A stretch of 64,000 nt of DNA from Ruania alkalisoli. GTDB taxonomy: Bacteria; Actinomycetota; Actinomycetes; Actinomycetales; Beutenbergiaceae. A program made the translations under genes and the position numbers. The stretch lies in contig NZ_CP063169.1 of assembly GCF_014960965.1 (NCBI RefSeq), positions 4,125,581 through 4,189,580 of the forward strand, given 5' to 3'. Positions 17,354-25,114 of this stretch are shown in pieces; position 1 is the stretch's first letter, and the number at the start of each line of letters is the position of its first letter. The notes beneath the pieces are model-generated. The model had not been told where the DNA came from. It saw nothing but the letters and a program-made list of their open reading frames with translations, and made no database searches.

Positions 17354-18009
17354 TGTGACAACCGACCCTCCAGCAGAGCCAGGGCCGCGCTGCGTTCACG
17401 TACGGTGCCGGTCTCGACCAGGTCAACGGCTGTACTCACCAACCCGGCAGCGGGTGACTCAGTGCTGATTCGTAGCAACACAACTCCTTCGGCGTCGGCC
17501 TCCAGGCCGAACCTCGCCTGCGTGCGTTTCCACTCCCCTGCGTTCACGTAGCCCTCGGTACGTCCAGCTGGCCCACCGCTCAGGCCAAGCAGCGCAGCCA
17601 CCTGCGGATCAGCCAGCAGCGATTGGCCCGATGGGTAGATCTCGGCACGAAGCTGGTCGGAGGAGCGACGAGTCAGGTTTCCCCGCCACAACGATGCCCG
17701 TCCCGCGCACAACCGCACCAGCTCTTCAGCGCTGATCGCCCGCAACCGGTGCCGCAGACGTGACAGGGCCGAGCCTGCCAGTCGGCCCGTATGACCGGAC
17801 TGGAGTGAGTCGATCGCGGCCCACGCAGTGACCGGCGACCAGAGCCGCCCCGCACGCGCCGAAGCGGCTCGCGCCAGCCCTGTATCGTCCACCAGCGCTA
17901 CTGGACCCCGGTGCCCCACGATCTGCAACCGACCGGATCGTGCCAGACGCTGCGCCTGCCGCGGCGTCACCCCGAGCCGAGCGGCAGCCTCCTTCAACGT
18001 CAGTTCCAT
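17350..18009 (-). CDS. Helix-turn-helix antitoxin-like protein (type IV TA, AbiEi-like)
   Basis: The 219-residue protein starts with an excisionase/MerR-like helix-turn-helix (LKEAAARLGVTPRQAQRLAR, residues 4-23) followed by a globular part without recognised catalytic motifs. Its stop overlaps the start of the broken AbiEii-like gene, the usual antitoxin-first order of type IV toxin-antitoxin pairs. The promoter carries a 7-bp-armed inverted repeat close to the start, in keeping with the self-repression known for AbiEi proteins. The frame is intact although its partner is not, so it may survive as a solitary repressor. The AbiEi assignment rests mainly on the neighbour. Confidence 0.6.
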   Translation of the reverse strand: MELTLKEAAARLGVTPRQAQRLARSGRLQIVGHRGPVALVDDTGLARAASARAGRLWSPVTAWAAIDSLQSGHTGRLAGSALSRLRHRLRAISAEELVRLCAGRASLWRGNLTRRSSDQLRAEIYPSGQSLLADPQVAALLGLSGGPAGRTEGYVNAGEWKRTQARFGLEADAEGVVLLRISTESPAAGLVSTAVDLVETGTVRERSAALALLEGRLSQ

Positions 18010-18018
18010 GACACTAAT

Positions 18019-18045
18019 GGTCGCTTGAGCGACCTATTCTGTCAA
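18019..18045 (-). promoter_or_regulatory. Inverted repeat and -35-like box before the antitoxin-like gene
   Basis: GGTCGCT-TG-AGCGACC (18019-18034) is a perfect inverted repeat 10-25 bp upstream of the start codon at 18009. On the minus strand TTGACA lies just beyond it (18045-18040). The repeat would cover the core promoter and fits an autorepression operator. Confidence 0.4.
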
Positions 18046-18098
18046 TGGGATCAGGTCGGCGGTGCATCAGACGTTGGCGACGATGTGCCTTCGACGAC

Positions 18099-19988
18099 TC
18101 AAACCATCGTCCGGCTCACCCAGGACGCCGCCTCGACGCACTCGGTGACCGTCCCGGCGGGTGTGTTCACGCGCACCTCCCGCGAGACCGGGTGCAGGTT
18201 CGCCAGCAGCAGCGTGGTCTGGGGACCATCCGCGCTTCCCACAGCCCAAAGCAGCCCGTCCGGGCTGTCGCCACTGAGCAATTGCACAGCCCCCGACGGC
18301 GCAGCGTCCGCTGATCTGTTCCCGTGCGTGACCGCAGGGTCACCCGGGGCCACCAAGCCACGCAGCGCCTCGAGCGCCCCGGCCACCGGGTACGGCGCGC
18401 CGTCACTATCGACCACGCCACGCGGGCCCCACTGCTCGAAGTAGCTGATCGAGGTCACCCCGGGAACCGCGAGCGCCGCTGCGCTGGCAATGGTCCAGGC
18501 GGCCAGCTCAGGTGCCTGCTGGCGCGGATCGGTGGCGTCGGCGAGCGCTGGGCCGTAGCCCTCGGCCAGGTCGGGGCGCGTGGGCGAGGCATAGTCACGC
18601 TCGGCGACAGCGTTGAAGGGCGGCCGCAGGGTGACGGGTCCGATGTGCACTCCCGCCCCGCGGGCCTTCTCCTCCGCCAGCGCCACCATGCGGCGGGCAA
18701 GAATGCGCTGCATCGCCACCGACTCCACCAGCTGCGGGGTTCCGAGGTCGTGGAAGAGCGGCGACATCGCCACCGCCAACCCGTCCAGGTCGGCCGGGAG
18801 AAGGTGCTGCCCGCGGTTCAGCTCAGTGAAGTGGGATCGGGCGCCACCGACCACCGGCAGGTCCAGGCCGGCGGCGTCGAGCGCCTCCCGGAGCACGGCG
18901 ATCGTCGCCGCGTCGGAGACGTGTCGCGGGGACCCGCCGGCATAGGCACCCACCCGCAGCACGCGCTGACCGACCAGGCCGGCGACGGCGGAACGCACCT
19001 TCTCGCGGTTGGCAGGGTCGGCCGAGTCGGCAGGGTCGGCAGGTTCCAGCACCAGGCGCACGTCGAGCGGGTGGCCGCTGGCGACGGCGCGCTCCAGCGC
19101 GGCCTGCCAGGTCGCCGTCCGTAGGTCAAGTTCGACGAGCAGCGGCACGCCCCTATCCATGCCGATCTCAGGCGCCGGGTCGGGTGCGGTGGCCGCTCCC
19201 AGACCGATCTGCGGGAGCGGGTCGGCGGCAACGAGGTCGATGACGTGCGGCCCATGCCCACCAGTCCCCTGCGAACTCACGCCCCGCCCGGGTGCCACGG
19301 CAGCACCAGAGGGGAGCTGCGCCGTCGCGCCTGATGCGCTGACGACGAGGCCATGACGGATGCGCTCACACGCCCCGATCCGATACGGGAACGGCAGGGA
19401 GAGGGGGCGGTTGTAGGTCTTGAAGGAGGCGTCGGTCCAGTTGCGCTGGTCCTCCATCTCGAACACGTCGCCCTCCAGGCCCAGCTCCACCCGGAGGCCG
19501 CCCTGATCCCAGGTGAGCCCGGCGATGTCGCGTGCCGGCTGATGCGGAGCGGGAGCCTCGGGGAACTCGGCGGGCGAGCGGCCGCCGTCGGGGTGGCGTA
19601 CGACCAGCGGCGTTCCGGCCAGCACCGGGGGATGGAGCACGACCAGCCCGGCGCGGTTGGTCCACAGCTCCTCGGCGGGCTCCAGCTCGACAGTGGCGGT
19701 GAGCCGGTCGCCGTCGATCTCGGCGCGCAGGGTGCCGGTGATCTGCGGCTCGGTGGCCTCGAGGCGGACCGTGACCGAGGCGTCGGTCATGTCCACGGAG
19801 GTCACCGACCACGGCACGGTCACCCAGTCGGCCACCCGCACGATCGCGCGCACCCCGCGTAGCAGCACCTGCCCGTCCACGGCGATCTCGGCGAGCTCAC
19901 CGTCGCGGACAAGCAGGGACCACCGCCCGCTCGTGAAGGAGCGGGTCGGTGGGAACCACTGCGATGGGGTGGCGGGCCCCTGGGTCAT
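18099..19988 (-). CDS. apnL: D-apionolactonase-like protein
   Basis: The 629-residue cytoplasmic protein has an N-terminal beta-rich domain (WSLLVRDGELAEIAVDGQVLLRGVRAIVR, split: WSLLVRDGEL then VDGQVLLRGVRAIVR), a TIM-barrel-like middle (HLLPADLDGLAVAMSPLFHDL; HIGPVTLRPPFN; SYFEQWGPRG) and a small C-terminal beta domain. This matches the three-part layout of D-apionate lactonase, which opens D-apionolactone to D-apionate. The start at 19988 shares one base with the stop of the upstream oxidoreductase (TGATG). Length and neighbours (an ApnO-like oxidoisomerase and an OiaC-like TIM-barrel enzyme) agree with the bacterial apiose pathway. Family identity is recalled by architecture and not confirmed by a search. 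Confidence 0.65.
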   Translation of the reverse strand: MTQGPATPSQWFPPTRSFTSGRWSLLVRDGELAEIAVDGQVLLRGVRAIVRVADWVTVPWSVTSVDMTDASVTVRLEATEPQITGTLRAEIDGDRLTATVELEPAEELWTNRAGLVVLHPPVLAGTPLVVRHPDGGRSPAEFPEAPAPHQPARDIAGLTWDQGGLRVELGLEGDVFEMEDQRNWTDASFKTYNRPLSLPFPYRIGACERIRHGLVVSASGATAQLPSGAAVAPGRGVSSQGTGGHGPHVIDLVAADPLPQIGLGAATAPDPAPEIGMDRGVPLLVELDLRTATWQAALERAVASGHPLDVRLVLEPADPADSADPANREKVRSAVAGLVGQRVLRVGAYAGGSPRHVSDAATIAVLREALDAAGLDLPVVGGARSHFTELNRGQHLLPADLDGLAVAMSPLFHDLGTPQLVESVAMQRILARRMVALAEEKARGAGVHIGPVTLRPPFNAVAERDYASPTRPDLAEGYGPALADATDPRQQAPELAAWTIASAAALAVPGVTSISYFEQWGPRGVVDSDGAPYPVAGALEALRGLVAPGDPAVTHGNRSADAAPSGAVQLLSGDSPDGLLWAVGSADGPQTTLLLANLHPVSREVRVNTPAGTVTECVEAASWVSRTMV

Positions 19989-20845
19989 CAGCGCTCGATG
20001 GCGTCGAGGTGCAGCATGCGGGCGAGGTTCTTGTCGAGTTCGTCGTCGCGGAAGATCTTCTTCCAGTCCTCCTTGATGATCGACTCGCGCCCGTAGTCCA
20101 TGGCGATCAGGCACGCGTCACTGAACGGGTTGTCCCCGCGCAGACCGTTCGCGAGCGCCACCTGGGTGTGGCCGTAGAGGATGCTGCGCGCGGCGGCCTC
20201 GGGCACGCCCATGGTGTTCACCGCCTCCTGCAGTGCCTCGTTCAGCAGCTCACCAATCATGCAGGCCACGGTCTCCACCAGGGTCGGCTCGAGCTGGGCA
20301 AGCTGCTTGACGCTCACCCAGTGCACGTCGATCACGGGGGCGTAGATGGCGCGGACCGTGGTCTCCACGAGCGCCTTGACGGCGTCGTCGTCGGACTCGA
20401 CGGCGGCAATGGCATCCTGCGGGGCGGCGATGCCGCCGAAGGTGTCGGCCCACTCCTCGGGGGTCTTGCGCTGCAGGAAGACCGACGGGTGGCACGGGTG
20501 GGCGACCGCCTGGATGACATCCTCGCGGGTGGCGAGCAATCCGGCGTAGGCGGCGGCCGGGTCGAGGGTGAGCACCACGGCGCCGGCGCGCATCTGCGGC
20601 ACCAGCTCGGCGGTGACCGAGGCGAGCGCGAGGTCCGGCACCGCCAGGACGACGATGTCGGCGTCGGCTACGGCGGTGGCGGCGTCGGTCAGCTCGCGGC
20701 CGGCGTCGATCGTGCGCTGGCGGCCGGCTTCAGAGTTCTCGACGTACTTCACAGCATGATCCGTGTGGACCAAATTGTTGGAGACGCGCATCCCCATCTT
20801 CCCGCCGGCGCCGATGACGGCGATCGTGTACGTGTTCTCACTCAT
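19988..20845 (-). CDS. apnO: D-apionate oxidoisomerase-like dehydrogenase
   Basis: The 285-residue protein has an N-terminal Rossmann fold (IAVIGAGGKMGMRVSNNL, residues 7-24) and a helical C-terminal domain of the phosphogluconate-dehydrogenase-C-terminal type (VAHPCHPSVFLQR; WVSVKQLAQLEPTLVETVA; EDWKKIFRDDELDKNLARML). This is the family of ApnO, which converts D-apionate to 3-oxo-isoapionate with NAD. The upstream TIM-barrel gene overlaps its start by four bases, and the lactonase gene overlaps its stop, so all three are translationally coupled. Start at 20845 has GGAG-type sequence upstream. Alternative: another hydroxyacid dehydrogenase of the same superfamily; context favours ApnO. Confidence 0.65.
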   Translation of the reverse strand: MSENTYTIAVIGAGGKMGMRVSNNLVHTDHAVKYVENSEAGRQRTIDAGRELTDAATAVADADIVVLAVPDLALASVTAELVPQMRAGAVVLTLDPAAAYAGLLATREDVIQAVAHPCHPSVFLQRKTPEEWADTFGGIAAPQDAIAAVESDDDAVKALVETTVRAIYAPVIDVHWVSVKQLAQLEPTLVETVACMIGELLNEALQEAVNTMGVPEAAARSILYGHTQVALANGLRGDNPFSDACLIAMDYGRESIIKEDWKKIFRDDELDKNLARMLHLDAIER

Positions 20846-21636
20846 GTGGTGCTCCTCAGATAGTCGACGGCGGTACGGGTCCATTCCCGTTCCGTGCGGA
20901 GGGTGGTCTCGGGGTCGCCCTGCCAGGGCAGCCAGTGCTCGACGACTTCGTTGATCCCGCGTTCGCGCGGGCGGACGGTGCGCAGTAGGTGCGGGTAGTC
21001 GTGCAGGCCCTCGCCCATCGGGGCGCCGCTGTAGGTGAAGCCGACCCAGCCGGGCTGGCGCGCGAAGGCGTAGTCCTTCACGTGCACGGCACGGGTGAGA
21101 TCGGCGACCTGCTCCACGCAGGTTTGCGGGTTCTCCAACCGGGCGACGACGTTGCCCGGGTCGAGGCAGATGCCGAGGTTCTCGCTGCCGACCTGCTCGA
21201 CCAGGGAGATGAGGTCGGTGGTGGGCAGCTGCTCGTAGGTTTCCAGGGCGAGGGTGACGCCGGCTGCCTCGAAGGCGGGCATCGTCTCGGTCAGCCACTG
21301 GAGGGCTTGCTCAAGGGTGGGGCGGGAGTCCGGTCCGTAGATCATGCTCCGGATCAGCGTGCTGTCGAAGACGGCGGCAATCTCCAGGAAGCGGGCCAGG
21401 TGGCCGGGGTCGATGCCCTTGGTGCCGAGCTCGATCACCAGGTCCAGGTCTTGTGCTGCGGCGGCGGCATCGGCGAGTTCGGCGTCATCCATCTGCTCCA
21501 GCGGCGCGTAGTCGCAGATCTGGTGCAGGCCGATGCCGAGGTCGCGGGTGGCCTGGAAGGCCTCCGGCAGCGTCATCGGCCGCGGGTTGCGGTCGGAGAG
21601 CTGCCAGAAGAAGGCGTAAGTGCCGAGTCCGAACAT
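20842..21636 (-). CDS. oiaC: Xylose-isomerase-like TIM barrel protein, probable 3-oxo-isoapionate decarboxylase
   Basis: The 264-residue protein is a sugar-phosphate-isomerase/AP-endonuclease-2-type TIM barrel: LGTYAFFWQLS at the start, metal-ligand-type motifs VTLALETYEQ (Glu), GICLDPGNVV (Asp), AVHVKDYAF (His/Lys/Asp), and a C-terminal Glu in VVEHWLPW. OiaC, which decarboxylates 3-oxo-isoapionate to L-erythrulose, belongs to this fold, and the next two genes look like the preceding steps. It is first in the operon, next to a palindromic operator and a divergent FadR regulator. No kinase for L-erythrulose is seen in the window. The enzyme name is inferred largely from operon context. Confidence 0.55.
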   Translation of the reverse strand: MFGLGTYAFFWQLSDRNPRPMTLPEAFQATRDLGIGLHQICDYAPLEQMDDAELADAAAAAQDLDLVIELGTKGIDPGHLARFLEIAAVFDSTLIRSMIYGPDSRPTLEQALQWLTETMPAFEAAGVTLALETYEQLPTTDLISLVEQVGSENLGICLDPGNVVARLENPQTCVEQVADLTRAVHVKDYAFARQPGWVGFTYSGAPMGEGLHDYPHLLRTVRPRERGINEVVEHWLPWQGDPETTLRTEREWTRTAVDYLRSTT

Positions 21637-21645
21637 GAGGCCATT

Positions 21646-21665
21646 TTGGCGAACCGGTTGACCAA
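21646..21665. promoter_or_regulatory. Palindromic operator between the apionate operon and its regulator
   Basis: A 20-bp palindrome starts TTGG and ends CCAA around the perfect core AACCGGTT; 16 of 20 positions are symmetric. It lies 10 bp upstream of the operon start (21636) and 40 bp upstream of the divergent regulator (21705). TTGGT/ACCAA-type symmetry is typical of FadR-subfamily GntR operators. Confidence 0.55.
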
Positions 21666-21704
21666 TTGCAAGAGCGCCGGGGCTTGTGCCGGTACTCTCG
21701 TGCC

Positions 21705-22436
21705 ATGCCAGCCAGCGACCGTTCCGCCGAGATCACGGCGTCCCTGGGCTCGCTGCCGGGCACTACACCGGTCTCGGAGGTGGCGCGCCGGTTGCTGGAC
21801 CTCTTCACCGGCGGCTCGTTCGAGCCCGGCACCCGCCTGCCCGCCGAACGCCAGCTCGCCGCGACCCTGGGGGTGGGGCGGTCTGCGGTGCGGGAAGCCC
21901 TCGCGGCCCTGGAGATCCTCGGCATCGTGCAGGTCCGGCCCGGCTCGGGCACCTACCTGCGCGGGACCGCCAGCACGCTCCTGCCCCGGACGTTGCGGTG
22001 GGGCTTGCTGATCGGTTCGCGAAGCACCGCGGAGTTGCTGGAGCTGCGCTCCGGGCTGGAGACGCAGGTGGCTCAGCTGGCCGCCATTCGCGCGAGCGAG
22101 GACGATCTGAAGGAACTACGAGCCGCACTCGATCACATGCGTGAGAGCACCGGGGATCTGGCGGTCTTCGCGCGCGCCGACCACGACTTCCACGACAGCC
22201 TCGCGACCGCCTCGAAGAACGAGACCATCGTCGATCTGCTGCACGTGGTGCGATCGCTGCTGCAGGTCTATGCCGATCGCGCCGTGCACGACGAGGCGTC
22301 AGCACTCCAGGCACTCGACGAGCATCGCGCGGTCCTGGAGGCGATCACGGCACAGGACGGCGGCGCTGCGGCTGCGGCGATGGCGGCACACATGGCAACG
22401 GCGAATCGCCGGTTGGGTGAGTCCTCCGACGCGTGA
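21705..22436 (+). CDS. FadR-subfamily GntR transcriptional regulator
   Basis: The 243-residue protein has a GntR winged helix (PAERQLAATLGVGRSAVREA, about residues 45-64; VQVRPGSGTYL) and an all-helical FCD ligand-binding domain (ELLELRSGLETQVAQLAA; FARADHDFHDSLATASKN; DEHRAVLEAI) with the Asp/His metal ligands of that domain. Start at ATG 21705, chosen because earlier in-frame residues lack homology. Divergent position and the shared palindrome suggest it represses the apionate-type operon until a pathway acid binds. Confidence 0.9.
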   Translation: MPASDRSAEITASLGSLPGTTPVSEVARRLLDLFTGGSFEPGTRLPAERQLAATLGVGRSAVREALAALEILGIVQVRPGSGTYLRGTASTLLPRTLRWGLLIGSRSTAELLELRSGLETQVAQLAAIRASEDDLKELRAALDHMRESTGDLAVFARADHDFHDSLATASKNETIVDLLHVVRSLLQVYADRAVHDEASALQALDEHRAVLEAITAQDGGAAAAAMAAHMATANRRLGESSDA

Positions 22437-22488
22437 GTGAGCGCTCCACGACTCCTCGAGGGAGCCGAAATCAAGGATCAACCCAGCA

Positions 22489-22512
22489 AGGGGGCCGAAT
22501 GTTCGGCCCCCT
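22489..22512 (+). terminator. Perfect hairpin with GGGCCGAA core, first copy
   Basis: AGGGGGCCGAA and TTCGGCCCCCT are perfectly complementary 11-base arms around TG. It lies 52 bp after the FadR gene and could terminate it. The same GGGCCGAA core recurs 77 bp downstream and again near 43055, so it may be a dispersed repeat. Confidence 0.5.
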
Positions 22513-22565
22513 CGGGAACGGGCACATCGCCAACGGGCCTGAAACTCGGGGTCAGCCCTGAGAAA

Positions 22566-22583
22566 GGGCCGAATATTCGGCCC
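22566..22583. repeat. Perfect palindrome with GGGCCGAAT core, second copy
   Basis: GGGCCGAATATTCGGCCC is an 18-bp perfect palindrome, flanked by AA and CCTT. It lies 36 bp before the holin-like gene. The sequence just 5' (ACTCGGGGTCAGCCCTGA) resembles the sequence beside the third copy near 43075-43092. Confidence 0.45.
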
Positions 22584-22619
22584 CTTGGGGCCGACGGCCG
22601 CGGGTGCGACAATGTCCGT

Positions 22620-23018
22620 ATGAGCTTCCTCATCAAGGTCCTCATCAACGGCGTCGCGCTCTGGCTCACCGCCCTGTGGATCTCGGGCGTCGACTTCCGC
22701 ACCGACGGCACCGCACTGAACACGGTGATCGTGGTCGCCGTCGTCTCACTGCTCTTCACGCTCGTCAACGCGATCGTGAAGCCGCTCGTGCAGCTGGTCT
22801 CAATCCTGTTCTACATCCTCACCCTCGGCCTGTTCTTCCTCGTGGTGAACGCGTTGATGCTGCTGCTGACCAGCTGGATCACCGGCTTCACCGACTACGG
22901 CCTCGAAGTGGACGGCTTCTGGACCGCGGTGCTCGCCGGCCTCATCATCACCGTCATCTCGGTGATCCTGACCGTGATCTTGCCGGACGGGAAGAAGAAG
23001 GATCGCGACCGCCGCTGA
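22620..23018 (+). CDS. Small integral membrane protein of the phage holin 4-2 family
   Basis: The 132-residue protein has four hydrophobic segments (about residues 4-24, 35-55, 62-85 and 100-123) and a basic tail (GKKKDRDRR). The internal motif NAIVKPLVQLVSILFYILTL is the hallmark of the actinobacterial 'phage holin family' (Pfam Phage_holin_4_2), which is a common chromosomal membrane protein of unknown role, not evidence of a prophage. The start at ATG 22620 lacks a clear ribosome site and may be leaderless. It converges on the hydrolase gene 6 bp downstream. Confidence 0.85.
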   Translation: MSFLIKVLINGVALWLTALWISGVDFRTDGTALNTVIVVAVVSLLFTLVNAIVKPLVQLVSILFYILTLGLFFLVVNALMLLLTSWITGFTDYGLEVDGFWTAVLAGLIITVISVILTVILPDGKKKDRDRR

Positions 23019-23024
23019 CCCGGT

Positions 23025-24683
23025 TCACTCCTCCCGCCGCATCTGGAAGTACATGGTCTCGGTGGTGACCTCCCCGGAGGGCAGCACGCCGGCCGACTGC
23101 TCACGCCAGCTCTCGATCGCCGGATCAGTGCTCGCGTCGATGAGCGTGCCGGTGCGCTGGTAGGCGGGCAGATCGTGGGACTCGCCGAGGTGGTTGACCT
23201 CGGCATCGGTGGCCAGCTGGGAGTCCGAGAGAGGGTTCGCCACCGTCACCCGGTTCCCAGCCACCGGGTTCGGCTGGTTGGCGAGGTTCCACACCACATC
23301 CTCCGGATGTTCCACGTGCATCACAGCAGCCCCCTCCGGGGTGGGCAGGTGCCCGGTCGGACCGCCGAAGGTGACCACCGACTCGAACGAGAACTCGGTG
23401 CTGAGCACCGGGTCGTTCGCCATGTTCATGACGATCATCCCGGCCTGGGAGTGACCCGAGAGCAGCACCGGTTCATCCGGTGCGACACCCGCGGCACGCA
23501 TCGCCTCGACCACACCGTTCTGCGAGGCGGCCTCCTGACCGGTGAAGAGATGAAGGTTGGACTGCCAGTCCAGCGGGTTGGGGTTGCGGATGCCGCCCGC
23601 CACCCGCTCCGCGGCACCCTGCAGCAGCGGCTGTGTCACTGCCGGCGCCCCTGGCACGACCGGGACCAGCGACGGTGCAGGGGCCTGCCGCAGCGTGGGC
23701 GCCAGGCCAGCCAGAGGTGTAGCCGTAGCAGCCAGACCCAGCGCCGGACCAAAGAACGGGTTCGTCACGGGCCGCGGATCGTCCCAGGATGATTGGGTCC
23801 CCGGCACGTGCACCTGCCATGAGATGTTCCCCTCGGCATCGCTCACCCGGTCGATCCGGACCGTGCCCTCGGGCAGATCCTCGCGGTGGCGGAACCCGTT
23901 CTGCACCCCCGCCAGATCCTCGATCCCGCGCGCGGCCTCCGTGTGAGGCACCTGGAAGCGCCCGTTCACCACCTGCGGCGTGGGGTAGACCCGCTGCACG
24001 CTGACATCCGTCCCTGCGCCGAGCACCAGACCGGACGTCCAGCTCACCATCGAGGCGAGGAGCACACTGCGATTGATGTCATCCTGCCCGAGCCAGTCCA
24101 GCACCGGCCCACCGGTCGCGGTCCAGCTCAGCTCCTCCAGGATGTATCCGAGTCCGGCCCCGGTCGGCGTCAGTTGCCCGCGATCGGCGGCCACCTGCAT
24201 ATTCCCGACGGTGATCGCCACCAGTCGCGTCACCGCCCAGGGCACGTAGTCGAGTCCGAACAGCCACGGCACGGGCTCGCCCGACCCGGTCAACGACCGC
24301 GGCAGCTCGAACACCGTCGCATCTCGCGCCGACTCCTCCGCGCGCTCGTACTCCTCACGCGCTGCACGCAATGCAACCGCCAACTCCTCCGCCTCGCGTG
24401 CTGCCACGAGCAGACTGCCCTTCGCGAACCCGCACTGGGTCTGCCCCTGCATCCCGCTCCCCCACGCCAGCGCCGTGGTGGTGCGCACCGCATCCTGCCC
24501 GCTGCGGACCTGTCCGTAGACGGCGTGCAGTTGCTCCGCGATCGCGTCCGCCTCGATCGCCAACAACACCAGTTCGGCTGTGTCGGTATCGAGCGCCGCG
24601 CCGGAGACGATCAGCTGATCGGCCGCCACCTGCCGCCAGAACCCGTCCCGGTTCCCGTCCGGAACCTGCGAGATGCCGCTCAT
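23025..24683 (-). CDS. Alpha/beta hydrolase with N-terminal helical (WXG-like) region
   Basis: The 552-residue protein has a long Ala/Glu-rich helical N-terminal part (about 1-130) resembling WXG100/LXG-type secretion domains, then a lipase-like region: nucleophile elbow GHSQAG (about residue 420), VVTFGGPTGHLPTP, and VMHVEHPEDVVWNLANQPNP, which probably supplies the acid and general region of the triad. No signal peptide or lipobox is seen. The small WXG-like gene upstream overlaps its start by four bases, which suggests an export pair of type VII style. No EccC or other secretion genes are in the window. It could be an exported esterase, or a toxin-like effector; the role is unknown. Confidence 0.6.
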   Translation of the reverse strand: MSGISQVPDGNRDGFWRQVAADQLIVSGAALDTDTAELVLLAIEADAIAEQLHAVYGQVRSGQDAVRTTTALAWGSGMQGQTQCGFAKGSLLVAAREAEELAVALRAAREEYERAEESARDATVFELPRSLTGSGEPVPWLFGLDYVPWAVTRLVAITVGNMQVAADRGQLTPTGAGLGYILEELSWTATGGPVLDWLGQDDINRSVLLASMVSWTSGLVLGAGTDVSVQRVYPTPQVVNGRFQVPHTEAARGIEDLAGVQNGFRHREDLPEGTVRIDRVSDAEGNISWQVHVPGTQSSWDDPRPVTNPFFGPALGLAATATPLAGLAPTLRQAPAPSLVPVVPGAPAVTQPLLQGAAERVAGGIRNPNPLDWQSNLHLFTGQEAASQNGVVEAMRAAGVAPDEPVLLSGHSQAGMIVMNMANDPVLSTEFSFESVVTFGGPTGHLPTPEGAAVMHVEHPEDVVWNLANQPNPVAGNRVTVANPLSDSQLATDAEVNHLGESHDLPAYQRTGTLIDASTDPAIESWREQSAGVLPSGEVTTETMYFQMRREE

Positions 24684-24982
24684 ACCGGGATCGGGGCGCC
24701 CGTGAGCAGCGCCTGCCGCACGTGGTCGAGCTCGGACTCGTGCACACGGGCGGCCGCGGCTGCTGCATCGATCCCTTCCGCCGCCGCCTCGACGGCTCGC
24801 ACCAGATCGTGGACCCGATCGCAGTAGGCACGCGCGGCCGGCGAGACCCAGTGGGAAGGCTCCAGGGCCGCGGCGCTCGTGGAGATGCGGCGGGTCTCAG
24901 CCGCCGCTGCCGCGAGCGCGACCGACGGGGTCAGGCTCGCCGGGGCGATGGGCAGGGTCAGCGGTGATCGTGGTGGGTTCAC
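24680..24982 (-). CDS. Small WXG100-like helical protein
   Basis: The 100-residue Ala-rich protein reads as a helical hairpin (TRRISTSAAALEPSHWVSPA with SHW at the position of a WXG turn, then ARAYCDRVHDLVRAVEAAAE). It begins at a GTG behind GAGGAGG and overlaps the hydrolase gene by four bases. This layout is typical of a WXG100 partner encoded beside a type VII substrate. Assignment rests on size, helix content and context. Confidence 0.55.
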   Translation of the reverse strand: MNPPRSPLTLPIAPASLTPSVALAAAAAETRRISTSAAALEPSHWVSPAARAYCDRVHDLVRAVEAAAEGIDAAAAAARVHESELDHVRQALLTGAPIPV

Positions 24983-25114
24983 GGGTTCCTCCTCGTCTCG
25001 CCAGCGACGTTAGGGAGAATCCCTGCGACCGATGCGAGAGCCCCCGGAGGGTTGTGGACGAACCGACATCGCCCAGCCGGCATCGCACACCGGCTCACCG
25101 GCACCGGCAACGGC

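Noticed and set aside
16754-17551. 265-codon plus-strand frame across the toxin and antitoxin region
   Set aside because: It runs antisense through the recognisable HTH and nucleotidyltransferase sequences and changes character along its length.
22489-22583. Riboswitch between the FadR and holin-like genes
   Set aside because: Only two simple palindromes are seen; no conserved multi-helix aptamer could be recognised.
22620-23018. Holin-family protein as sign of a prophage
   Set aside because: No phage structural, lysis or integrase genes are nearby; this family is a common chromosomal membrane protein in actinobacteria.
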